A stretch of 12,234 nucleotides of DNA from DATGLE01 sp035294325. Its GTDB lineage: Bacteria > Chloroflexota > Ktedonobacteria > Ktedonobacterales > Ktedonobacteraceae. A program made the translations under genes and the position numbers. The stretch spans positions 1 through 12,234 of the forward strand of contig DATGLE010000083.1 of assembly GCA_035294325.1 (NCBI GenBank), read 5' to 3'. Positions 5,868-12,234 of the stretch are shown piece by piece (the stretch's first letter is position 1; every line of letters starts with the position of its first letter). Under the pieces are notes generated by a model, which ran no database searches, was not told the DNA's origin, and was given only the letters and a program-made list of their open reading frames with translations.

Positions 5868-6956
5868 CAGCGTCTCCATATAGCCTGCGAAGGCTGCGTA
5901 GGGGCCGACAAAGGGAATCTCTTTAACCAGCTCTTGCAGGCGCGCGGAGCCGAAGCCGCGCCGCGCCAGGCCATTCAGCCATACACGCGCTTTCTGCACT
6001 CGCGCTCTGTCGGCCTCAGCCGGCGGCTGATTGCCCTGCCCGCGCCCGTAGTTGTAGCGGCGCAGCAGGTCGGGATCACGCAGGTAGGCGTGCAGGAGGG
6101 GGATGAGCACTACGCGGATCGCCTCCTCCTCGACGTTGAGGCGCAGGTACTCGGCCAGTATAGAGGGATCGGGCGCCGCAGCGCTGCCCATCGCTTGCAG
6201 GAGATTTGCCCGCTTCTCCGCAGTGGAGCGCAGAGGATGAAGGTAGCGCGCCTGCTCATCGAGGCGGACATCGTACAATGAGCCGATGAGCGTTGCGCCA
6301 TAGCCCATGCGCCCTACCCAGCCGGAGACGGCAGGCTTATATATGTTCTGATCCGTACTGCTTTGCCATTCCTGCGCTGTCTGTCGCGTGATCGGCCAGC
6401 GCAGCCATATGCGCGGAGGCGTGACCTGCGGATCGAGAAACATCACTTCGTGCGCCGCTGCGATGACGGCTTCTATAAACGCCTCCTGCTTCTCGCGTCG
6501 GTTATTGCCGATAATCCAGGTATCGATGATGCCGGCCTGGCGGTAGGCTTCGTGGCGGCGGCTCCATTCCTCGATATCGAGCGGCGCACACTGAAACTCT
6601 ACAGCCCAGCGCGCACCGCCCTCATGGACAATGAAGATATCTGCGATGCGGTTCGGCTCTGGAAGTCGCTCCTCAAGCGTCACGCTGGCGCGGGGGAACT
6701 GGTCGCGCAGCCATTGGGCGAGCACAAGCTTGCCGCGAGCATGGCGGACCGTCTCCGCCTCGGTGCTCCACGCGCACTCGCCCTTCTGGTGCGCGAAGTG
6801 CAGTTGGGTGCGTTTTGCTGGCCCGCCGCGCACATGCACAACGCCACGACAATTGGGGCAGTACAGCATGCGTTCGTGCGACCAGCGCTGCAATTGTTCC
6901 AGCGGCGTCTCCTCGGCGACAAGCGGGCGTCCGTCGGGACCATAAGCAACGAGCAT
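5856..6956 (-). CDS. CoiA-like competence-associated protein with nuclease-type core
   Basis: A 366-aa cytoplasmic protein matching the CoiA family pattern. CPNC (33-36) pairs with HFAH (53-56) and C61 as a probable zinc-binding module. Next come the conserved WSTEAETVRHARGK block (63-76) and a short endonuclease-like core, NRIADIFI (102-109) with D106 and AVEFQ (118-122) with E120 and Q122, resembling the PD-(D/E)XK fold with Gln in place of Lys. Conserved WSRRHEAYR follows (131-139). CoiA of Gram-positive bacteria is needed for recombination of incoming DNA during transformation; its biochemical activity is poorly defined. The C-terminal half is helical and not recognised. AGGGG lies 8 nt before the ATG. 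No other competence gene is in the window, so a role in transformation is inference. It overlaps the kinase gene tail to tail by 12 bp. Confidence 0.8.
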   Translation of the reverse strand: MLVAYGPDGRPLVAEETPLEQLQRWSHERMLYCPNCRGVVHVRGGPAKRTQLHFAHQKGECAWSTEAETVRHARGKLVLAQWLRDQFPRASVTLEERLPEPNRIADIFIVHEGGARWAVEFQCAPLDIEEWSRRHEAYRQAGIIDTWIIGNNRREKQEAFIEAVIAAAHEVMFLDPQVTPPRIWLRWPITRQTAQEWQSSTDQNIYKPAVSGWVGRMGYGATLIGSLYDVRLDEQARYLHPLRSTAEKRANLLQAMGSAAAPDPSILAEYLRLNVEEEAIRVVLIPLLHAYLRDPDLLRRYNYGRGQGNQPPAEADRARVQKARVWLNGLARRGFGSARLQELVKEIPFVGPYAAFAGYMETLLAL

Positions 6957-6985
6957 AGCGCTAACCCCTGCTCAAAAACGGCCAT

Positions 6986-7072
6986 GAGAGGACGACCAGG
7001 GGTCGTCTCTACATTCTATAGCGAGCGCGAGGATAGACGCAATTGGAGAGATGACCCTTGCGGTCGTCTTTC
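6986..7072. repeat. Two related small stem-loops upstream of the NUDIX gene
   Basis: The first pairs GACGACC (6991-6997) with GGTCGTC (7001-7007), extended by AGA/TCT across a one-base bulge at 6990. The second pairs GAGAGATGACC (7046-7056) with GGTCGTCTTTC (7062-7072), two of the eleven pairs being G-T wobbles. Both share GGTCGTCTYT on the 3' side and GACC on the 5' side, so they look like diverged copies of one small palindromic repeat. Apart from these and the inverted repeat at 7180-7206, I see nothing else in the gap 6957-7255. Confidence 0.55.
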
Positions 7073-7179
7073 AGCATCAAATCCACCCGGCCTGACTATC
7101 TTTCCTGAACCATCCTCTACTTCATCAGAACATTCTCTGCCAGTTGTCGATTTCCGGTAAAAAAAGATGTTGCCGCGGA

Positions 7180-7206
7180 GGCCCTTTGCATGTTAAGCTA
7201 AGGGCC
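7180..7206. promoter_or_regulatory. GC inverted repeat before the NUDIX gene
   Basis: GGCCCTT (7180-7186) is the exact reverse complement of AAGGGCC (7200-7206), with 13 nt between. It lies 50 bp before the NUDIX start codon and could be an operator or a leader stem-loop. I found no convincing promoter boxes near it, so the role is open. Confidence 0.4.
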
Positions 7207-7255
7207 ATGTGATTGTGTTCGTCAAGGGATTACACGACAGCCGGGAGGTTGAATC

Positions 7256-7720
7256 ATGACCGAAGCTTCCGAGGCGCTCAGGTCGGCGCCGTTCCGCATC
7301 GGCGTCTATGCGCTGATCTTTGATGAGGGGCGTGTGCTGCTGGCACTGCGGCGCGACATCGACTGGTGGAATCTACCCGGCGGGGGCATGGAGGCCGGCG
7401 AGACCGTCGAGGAGGCGATGCGCCGCGAGGTGCGCGAAGAGACGGGCCTGGAGGTCGTGGTTGAGCGGCTGGTAGGAGTCTACTCCAAACCCCAGAAACA
7501 GGAAGTTGTGCTTACCCTGCGTTGTCAGGTTGTTGGCGGCACCCTCACAGCGACGCAAGAGTCGCGGGAGTGCCGCTTTTTCATGCCCAATGAGCTGCCC
7601 GTCAATACGCTGCCCAAGCATCGCCAGCGCGTAGAGGATGCGCTGCTCAATCAGGAGCGCGCGGTGCTGCGCGATCAGCGTACCAGCACCGAAGAGGATC
7701 AACGTCTCCCCGCGCACTAA
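7256..7720 (+). CDS. NUDIX hydrolase
   Basis: A 154-aa single-domain NUDIX protein. The NUDIX box runs from G43 to L65 and is complete: GGMEAGE (43-49) gives Gx5E, then seven residues, then REVREETGL (57-65), including the metal-binding glutamates E58, E61 and E62. DWWNLPGG (36-43) before it is typical of the MutT-like group. These Mg-dependent enzymes cleave nucleoside diphosphates linked to another group, such as oxidised dNTPs, ADP-sugars or NADH. The substrate cannot be told from the sequence. The C-terminal tail after about residue 125 is polar and probably disordered. GGGAGG lies about 8 nt before the ATG. It stands alone, with non-coding gaps on both sides. Confidence 0.93.
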   Translation: MTEASEALRSAPFRIGVYALIFDEGRVLLALRRDIDWWNLPGGGMEAGETVEEAMRREVREETGLEVVVERLVGVYSKPQKQEVVLTLRCQVVGGTLTATQESRECRFFMPNELPVNTLPKHRQRVEDALLNQERAVLRDQRTSTEEDQRLPAH

Positions 7721-7721
7721 A

Positions 7722-7771
7722 GCAGCCTGTCATCCCTCGCTTTCAAGCGGCCTGTCATCCCCCGCTTTCAA
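7722..7771 (+). repeat. Two abutting 25-bp tandem repeats
   Basis: Copies 7722-7746 and 7747-7771 match at 23 of 25 bases and lie head to tail without a spacer, starting 2 bp after the NUDIX stop codon. The copies open with GCRGCCTGTCATCC and close with GCTTTCAA. The end of the second copy forms a short hairpin with the next bases (GCTTTC 7764-7769 and GAAAGC 7772-7777). The 8-bp palindrome GTGTACAC follows at 7779-7786. There is no T-tract, so it is a weak terminator candidate at best. I see no gene in 7721-7952. Confidence 0.85.
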
Positions 7772-7952
7772 GAAAGCTGTGTACACGTTCGCAGATCCCG
7801 GCCTTTAAACAAGCAGATTGTACATCATTTCCTCCCGGCTACTTGAGCGGTGCTTTAACGCTATCGTGGTTCCCTGCATGGCTCTCTTTGTCACTCATCA
7901 TTGTTGTGCAGCGTGATATCATGGATGTTATTTCCAGAAAGGGAGAGATTTT

Positions 7953-9347
7953 ATGACAACAACGACACATTACGACGCGATTGTGATTGGCTCCGGGCAG
8001 GGTGGCGGTCCGCTCTCCACAGCGTTCGCGGGCGCCGGGTGGAAGACGGCGATAATCGAGCGCGAGCACGTCGGGGGCACCTGTATAAACGAAGGCTGCA
8101 CCCCGACAAAGACGATGGTTGCCAGCGCGCGAGTCGCCTATCTCGCCAGGCGTGGGGCTGACTATGGCGTGCAGACCGGCCCCATAAGCGTGGATATGAA
8201 GGTGGTGCGCAAGCGGAAACGCGATATCGTCGAGAGCTTTCGCGGAGGAAGCGAACGGCGCTTGAAGAACGCGCCAGGGCTGGATCTGCTGATGGGTGAA
8301 GCGACCTTTACCGGTCCGAAAACGCTGGAGGTGCGCATGAACAGCGGCGAACTGCGCACAGTGAGTGCGAATATGATCTGTATCAATACCGGAGACCGGC
8401 CGGGACGGCCAGCGCTGCCGGGCTTAGAGCAGGTGCCGGCGCTCGATTCCACCTCGATTATGGAACTGGATAGCGTACCGGAGCATTTGCTGGTGCTTGG
8501 CGGCGGCTATGTCGGATTAGAGTTCGGGCAGATGTTTCGCCGCTTCGGCAGCGCGGTCACGATTGTGCAGCGCGGCGAGCAATTGCTGGCGCGCGAAGAT
8601 CCCGATGTGGCGGATGAAGTGGCGAAGATCTTGCGCGAGGATGGCATAGAGGTGCTGCTGCGGACTTCGGCGCAGCGCGTAGCACGCTCCGGCGATGGTC
8701 GCATCCAGTTGACTGTGCGTGCTCCCGATGGCGAGCGCACAGTGACGGGATCGCATCTCCTGCTGGCTGCCGGGCGCGTGCCCAATAGCGAGAAGCTCAA
8801 TCTGGAGGCAGCCGGGGTGCGAACCGATAAGCGTGGCTACATTCAGGTCGATGACAGGCTGGAGACGAACGTGCCCGGCGTCTACGCGCTGGGCGATGTC
8901 AAGGGCGGGCCGGCCTTCACGCATATTTCGTATGACGATTTTCGCATCTTGCGGGCGAATCTGCTTGAGCATGGAGATGCCAGCATCAAGGATCGCCTGG
9001 TCTGCTATACCGTTTTCATCGATCCGCAGCTCGGACGCGTTGGCCTGAGCGAAACGGAGGCGCGTGAGCAGGGACGCTGCATCAAAGTCGCGAAGATGCC
9101 CATGAACTATGTCGCTCGTGCACTGGAGGTCGATGAACCGCGTGGTTTTATGAAGGCGGTGGTCGATGCCGACACGCAGCGTATTTTGGGCGCGGCAGTG
9201 CTGGGCATCGAGGGTGGCGAACTGATGTCGATGCTGGAGATCGCCATGCTCGGCAAGCTGCCCTACACCGTGCTCAAAGAGGCCATCTTCGCGCATCCGA
9301 CGCTTGCCGAGTCGCTGAACAATCTATTCGGCATGTTCGAGGCATAG
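7953..9347 (+). CDS. FAD-dependent pyridine nucleotide-disulfide oxidoreductase (MerA/Lpd-like)
   Basis: A 464-aa class I flavoprotein disulfide reductase. The FAD-binding fold starts with AIVIGSGQGGGP (9-20), followed by the redox-active pair C44 and C49 in GTCINEGCTPTKT. A second dinucleotide fold has VLGGGYVGLEFGQMF. The late FAD motif VYALGDV is present. The dimerisation domain ends in AHPTLAE with the catalytic His-Glu pair (H448, E453). It uses NAD(P)H to reduce a disulfide or related acceptor through FAD. The overall look is that of proteins often labelled mercuric reductase, but it has no N-terminal metal-binding domain and no C-terminal vicinal cysteines, so mercury reduction is not supported. 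It is also not next to 2-oxoacid dehydrogenase genes, so a dihydrolipoamide role is unproven. GGGAGAG (7941-7947) sets the start. Confidence 0.93.
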   Translation: MTTTTHYDAIVIGSGQGGGPLSTAFAGAGWKTAIIEREHVGGTCINEGCTPTKTMVASARVAYLARRGADYGVQTGPISVDMKVVRKRKRDIVESFRGGSERRLKNAPGLDLLMGEATFTGPKTLEVRMNSGELRTVSANMICINTGDRPGRPALPGLEQVPALDSTSIMELDSVPEHLLVLGGGYVGLEFGQMFRRFGSAVTIVQRGEQLLAREDPDVADEVAKILREDGIEVLLRTSAQRVARSGDGRIQLTVRAPDGERTVTGSHLLLAAGRVPNSEKLNLEAAGVRTDKRGYIQVDDRLETNVPGVYALGDVKGGPAFTHISYDDFRILRANLLEHGDASIKDRLVCYTVFIDPQLGRVGLSETEAREQGRCIKVAKMPMNYVARALEVDEPRGFMKAVVDADTQRILGAAVLGIEGGELMSMLEIAMLGKLPYTVLKEAIFAHPTLAESLNNLFGMFEA

Positions 9348-9400
9348 ATGTGGTGCAAAATGGCCGGAGAAGACGATCCTTACGGGGCGTATTGCCTCGT

Positions 9401-9418
9401 ATGGTAGAATAATACCAT
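9401..9418. promoter_or_regulatory. Inverted repeat with -10-like box before the PAC2 gene
   Basis: ATGGTA (9401-9406) and TACCAT (9413-9418) are exact inverted repeats with 6 nt between. TAGAAT (9405-9410), a 5/6 match to the -10 consensus, lies inside. The only -35-like box, TTACGG at 9380-9385, has a poor 19-nt spacing. The site lies 43 bp before the PAC2 start codon and could be a promoter-overlapping operator; evidence is thin. Confidence 0.35.
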
Positions 9419-9461
9419 CTGCTTGAGAAACGCAACTTCCGGGAGATCAAGAGGTATCACT

Positions 9462-10430
9462 ATGTCTCTCATCAAATACTACGAACAGCCAGCGCTGCGC
9501 GACCCGGTGGTGGTAGTTGCATTTGGCGGCTGGAACGACGCCGCCGATGCTGCTACTACTGCCGTCAAGTACCTGATTGACCGCTGGGAGCCTACCAAAT
9601 TCGCGGAGATTGATTCCGAAGATTTCTTCGTCTTCACGGAGACGCGGCCCACGGTCAGGTTCACCGAAGGTCTACAGCGCACCATTGTCTGGCCTACAAA
9701 TCAGTTCCTGGCTCATGTAACCCCGGACCTCAATCGCGATGTCGTCCTCCTCATCGGCGTCGAGCCGCAATTGAAGTGGAAGACGTTCAGCAACATCTTT
9801 ATCGAAGCTTGCAAGCGCCTGAGCGTCTCGGAGGTTGTCTTTCTCGGCGCGCTGCTGGCCGAGGTGCCGCATTCGATAGCGGTGCCCGTTACCGGCACGT
9901 CTTCAAACGTTGACGTGCGGGAGCGGCTGCGCGAGATGGATATTCATAGCTCGCGCTACGAGGGGCCAACCGGCGTCATCGGCGTTTTACAGGATGCCTG
10001 CCGGCGTGCCAATATTCCCTGCGCCAGCCTGTGGGCAGCCGCTCCGCACTATCTGGCCGCGACGCCCAATATCAAGGTAACGGCGGCGCTGCTGACCTAC
10101 GTGAATGCCTATCTCTCCTTCGGCCTTGATCTGAGCGACATCCAATCGGATGCCGTGCACTTCGAGGAGCAAATTACGGCCCTCGTCGCGCGCGATCCAG
10201 AGGCCAGCGCTTACGTCCATAAGCTGGAGGAGCAGTTGACGAAAAAGGGGATTGATGAAGAGAACGAGGAAGACGATGATGAGGATGATTTCGTCCAGCC
10301 GGATCGGGTAAATAGCAGCGGTCCCTTGCCGAGCGCGGATACCTTGATCCGCGATGTGGAAGAACTGTTGCGCAAGCAGCGCGAAAACGGCCCCCAGAAA
10401 CCAGATGATGACGATGAAGAGGATGAATAG
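9462..10430 (+). CDS. PAC2-family protein with acidic C-terminal tail
   Basis: A 322-aa protein of the PAC2 family, related to eukaryotic and archaeal proteasome-assembly chaperones; bacterial members are common in actinobacteria and have no settled function. The opening DPVVVVAFGGWNDAADAA (14-31), FFVFTETRPTVRF (55-67) and the run LIGVEPQLKWKTF (97-109) are family hallmarks. The PAC2 domain spans about 14-230. A helix with KLEEQL (254-259) leads into a strongly acidic linker (264-277), then a short conserved-looking segment LPSADTLIRDVEELLRK (289-305) and a final DDDDEEDE tail. I chose the ATG at 9462, with AAGAGG 8 nt before it, over the in-frame TTG at 9423. It is followed 3 bp later by the CoA-ligase gene. 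Whether the organism has a bacterial proteasome cannot be seen here. Confidence 0.88.
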   Translation: MSLIKYYEQPALRDPVVVVAFGGWNDAADAATTAVKYLIDRWEPTKFAEIDSEDFFVFTETRPTVRFTEGLQRTIVWPTNQFLAHVTPDLNRDVVLLIGVEPQLKWKTFSNIFIEACKRLSVSEVVFLGALLAEVPHSIAVPVTGTSSNVDVRERLREMDIHSSRYEGPTGVIGVLQDACRRANIPCASLWAAAPHYLAATPNIKVTAALLTYVNAYLSFGLDLSDIQSDAVHFEEQITALVARDPEASAYVHKLEEQLTKKGIDEENEEDDDEDDFVQPDRVNSSGPLPSADTLIRDVEELLRKQRENGPQKPDDDDEEDE

Positions 10431-10433
10431 TGA

Positions 10434-11870
10434 ATGAGTAGTGCTCCCTATAGTCTGGAAGAGGTTTTTCAGCCGCGCTCCGTTGCCATCCTGGGCGCCT
10501 CGCGCGCACCGCAGAAGTGGGGCAATGTGGCGGCGAAGCAATTGATCGCCGGAGGTTTTCCCGGCGATATTTATCTTATCAATCCTTCTGTTCCCGAGAT
10601 CCTGGGAAGGGCTACCTATCCCAGCCTGCGCGATGTGCCGGCCCCCGTCGATCTGGCGGTAATCGCCACCTCCTTTCAGCATGTAATGCAGGGCGTCGAT
10701 GATTGTATCGCGCATGGCGTCAAAGGCATCGTGATTATTACGGCGGGCTTCAGCGAGACGGGGGCGGAGGGCCGCGAACTGGAGCGGCAACTGGTCGCGC
10801 GCTGCCGCGAGCATGGCATCCGCGTCATTGGCAGCAATTGTATGGGGCTGTACGTGCGGCGCTCCCATCTCAACGCGCTGGGCATGGTCTTTCCGCTGCC
10901 CGCCGGTCCGATTGGACTGGTCTCACAGAGCGGCAACCTGGGGATGTATTTTTTTGCCCAGGCGCAACTGGATGGCCTGGGCTTCACGACCTTTTTAAGC
11001 GTGGGCAATGCCGTCGATGTCAGCTTCCCCGAATGCATACGCTATCTGGCCGGCGATCCCGAAACCACCGTTATCGCCGGCTATGTCGAGGCCATCCAGG
11101 AGGAGATGCTGCGCCAGGTCACGCAGGAGTTGTACCAGCAAGGACGCTACAAGCCGATTGTCATTTTGCTAAGCGGCGCCACCGAGGTAGGAGTGCGCGC
11201 GGCCCTTGCCCACACCGGCAGCATAGCCAGGATACGACCAGACAATGATACGAGCCTCGCTGGCAGCGGGGTTATACGCGTCCTGCGCTCGGATGAACTC
11301 TTTCCAGTCGCCCGGGCGCTTGCAACCCAGCCTCCTATGCCGGGGGGAGGTCGTCGCGTGGCGATCATCGGCGACGGGGGTGGCAGTTCCGTAATCAGCG
11401 GCGATGCAGCGGTGCGTATGGGCCTGGAGGTTCCCATACTGAGCGATAAAACCCAGCAGGAACTGCGCGCACTGATGCCGGCCCGCGCCACTTCGACCAA
11501 TCCGGTTGATGTTGCCGGGGCTGCCGATGAAGATCCTCTCTCCTTCGCGCATCTCACAGAAGTGTGCCTCAAGGATGCGGGGGTTGATGGCGTAATTATC
11601 ACCGGACTGTTCGGCGGCTATCGCTGGCTATTGTCCGAGGCGTTCGGGGAGCGTGAAGAGGCGGCTGCGCGCGCGCTGGGCCAGCTTGTGCGCCATTATC
11701 GCAAGCCCGTTCTCGTGCAGACCATTTACGCCCGTCACGACATCCCCGCCCTGCACATTCTGAGAGAGGAGCACGTCCCCTATTACGAGTCCATCGAGAT
11801 TACCTGCCGCGCTATGGCTGCTCTGGCGGAAGTTGGAGAGTTTTTAGCGCGTCGTGATGGATTTGATTGA
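10434..11870 (+). CDS. ADP-forming acyl/acetyl-CoA ligase alpha-subunit-like protein
   Basis: A 478-aa protein matching the alpha part of NDP-forming acyl-CoA synthetases, which interconvert acyl-CoA plus ADP and phosphate with free acid, CoA and ATP. The CoA-binding Rossmann domain (about 8-125) opens with FQPRSVAILGAS (12-23). A succinyl-CoA-ligase-like domain follows with IGLVSQSGNLG (160-170) and the phospho-histidine segment AALAHTGS with H260. A third flavodoxin-like domain begins at RRVAIIGDGGG and contains TSTNPVDVAG. The ATP-grasp beta domain, which the reaction also needs, is absent and no separate beta gene is in the window, so it may be encoded elsewhere or this chain may have another role. 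The ATG lies 3 bp after the PAC2 stop. Its ribosome site GAGG is inside the acidic-tail codons of PAC2, so coupled translation is likely. Confidence 0.9.
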   Translation: MSSAPYSLEEVFQPRSVAILGASRAPQKWGNVAAKQLIAGGFPGDIYLINPSVPEILGRATYPSLRDVPAPVDLAVIATSFQHVMQGVDDCIAHGVKGIVIITAGFSETGAEGRELERQLVARCREHGIRVIGSNCMGLYVRRSHLNALGMVFPLPAGPIGLVSQSGNLGMYFFAQAQLDGLGFTTFLSVGNAVDVSFPECIRYLAGDPETTVIAGYVEAIQEEMLRQVTQELYQQGRYKPIVILLSGATEVGVRAALAHTGSIARIRPDNDTSLAGSGVIRVLRSDELFPVARALATQPPMPGGGRRVAIIGDGGGSSVISGDAAVRMGLEVPILSDKTQQELRALMPARATSTNPVDVAGAADEDPLSFAHLTEVCLKDAGVDGVIITGLFGGYRWLLSEAFGEREEAAARALGQLVRHYRKPVLVQTIYARHDIPALHILREEHVPYYESIEITCRAMAALAEVGEFLARRDGFD

Positions 11871-11909
11871 GAACGTTCAGGTATCGAAAATAATGACGGA
11901 GGCAAGCCA

Positions 11910-12234
11910 GTGAACCGCCGGGACATGATCCGCATGAGCGATGAAGAAATTCGCGGCTTTCTTGAAGAGCAGCGCACCCTCCAGGTAGCCACCATCGATC
12001 ACGATGGATGGCCGCACCTGGTAGCGATGTGGTATGTGTTGATAAATGACCAGGTAGTTTTCTGGACATATGCCAGATCGCAGAAGGCCGTCAACCTGCG
12101 GCGAGATGCCAGGCTCACCTGCCTCGTAGAAACCGGCGAGCGCTATGATGAACTGCGCGGCGTCCAGATCAAGGGGCGGGCGGTCATCCGCAACGATGTT
12201 GAAACCGTGCGGCGCATCGGCGAGATCATCTGGC
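11910..12234 (+). CDS. PPOX-class (pyridoxamine-phosphate-oxidase-like) split-barrel protein, 3' end cut
   Basis: The first 108 codons of a protein cut by the right edge. After a short helix with MSDEEIRGFLEEQ come the beta strands typical of the FMN/F420-binding split barrel: LQVATIDHDGWPHLVAMWYV, then VVFWTYARSQKAVNLRR, then LTCLVETG, then the GVQIKGRAVI strand. Members are small oxidoreductases or cofactor-binding proteins using FMN, F420 or haem; the type cannot be settled from this part. The start is GTG, chosen because GGAGG (11898-11902) sits 7 nt before it; ATG codons at 11925 and 11934 are in frame but less well placed. It follows the CoA-ligase gene by 39 bp, so probably the same transcript. 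Confidence 0.85.
   Translation, partial: MNRRDMIRMSDEEIRGFLEEQRTLQVATIDHDGWPHLVAMWYVLINDQVVFWTYARSQKAVNLRRDARLTCLVETGERYDELRGVQIKGRAVIRNDVETVRRIGEIIW

Noticed and set aside
7722..7771. The 25-bp repeats as a CRISPR fragment
   Set aside because: Only two copies, directly abutting with no spacer between them, and no cas gene nearby.
7953..9347. Calling the oxidoreductase mercuric reductase (merA)
   Set aside because: It lacks the C-terminal vicinal cysteines and the N-terminal metal-binding domain, and no other mer gene is present.
9423..9461. Upstream TTG start for the PAC2 protein
   Set aside because: The added 13 residues do not look like the family's N-terminus, and the ATG at 9462 has a well-placed AAGAGG ribosome site.
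10261..10281. Near-match of AGAACGAGGAAGAC plus ATGATG to bases 21-41 of the window
   Set aside because: One lies in the acidic tail of PAC2 and the other on the complementary strand of hydrophobic permease codons. Complement strands of hydrophobic helices often look like acidic codons, so chance similarity is likely.

Overview
The window is GC-rich, densely coded bacterial DNA with short intergenic gaps. The protein set suggests a Chloroflexota genome of the class Ktedonobacteria, or a close relative. The basis is an actinobacterial-style PAC2 protein beside a lone ADP-forming CoA-ligase alpha chain, a membrane-anchored YceI protein, a CoiA-like protein and many OmpR/HisKA-type genes. This placement comes from family resemblance only and is of moderate to low certainty. 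No rRNA, tRNA, transposase, phage gene or CRISPR array was seen.

Layout. (1) 1-1411, minus: an NCS1 nucleobase/cytosine-type permease, cut by the left edge. It diverges from (2) 1614-2570, plus: a PfkB-family kinase resembling E. coli YegV. The gap between them holds a good sigma70-type promoter for the permease with a 21-bp-phased direct repeat over it, and a promoter for the kinase placed so close that its mRNA may be nearly leaderless. (3) 2567-3268, minus: a YceI-domain protein with an N-terminal membrane anchor. (4) 3269-3753: a non-coding divergent region with the most striking structure in the window. Two related multi-hairpin cassettes lie in mirror orientation, one in front of each flanking gene. 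Each has a shared 26-nt GC-rich hairpin module, then a perfect palindrome of about 60 bp whose stem sequence differs between copies, then a third related segment running up to the ribosome binding site. (5) 3754-5867, plus: a response regulator and a sensor histidine kinase with overlapping ATGA. (6) 5856-6956, minus: a CoiA-like protein. (7) 6957-7255: non-coding, with two related small hairpins and a GC inverted repeat. (8) 7256-7720, plus: a NUDIX hydrolase. (9) 7721-7952: non-coding, with two abutting 25-bp tandem repeats. (10) 7953-9347, plus: a flavin-dependent disulfide oxidoreductase. (11) 9462 to the right edge, plus: an apparent operon of a PAC2 protein, a CoA-ligase alpha subunit and a truncated PPOX flavin/F420-type split-barrel protein.

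How they may work together. The permease and kinase look like an uptake-and-phosphorylation pair for a nucleobase, nucleoside or similar compound. The two-component system shares its unusual control region with the YceI gene and may regulate both. The right-hand cluster has tight spacing and is probably co-transcribed, but a common pathway cannot be read from the sequence. The most promising candidate for something undescribed is the mirrored hairpin-leader region at about 3294-3728.
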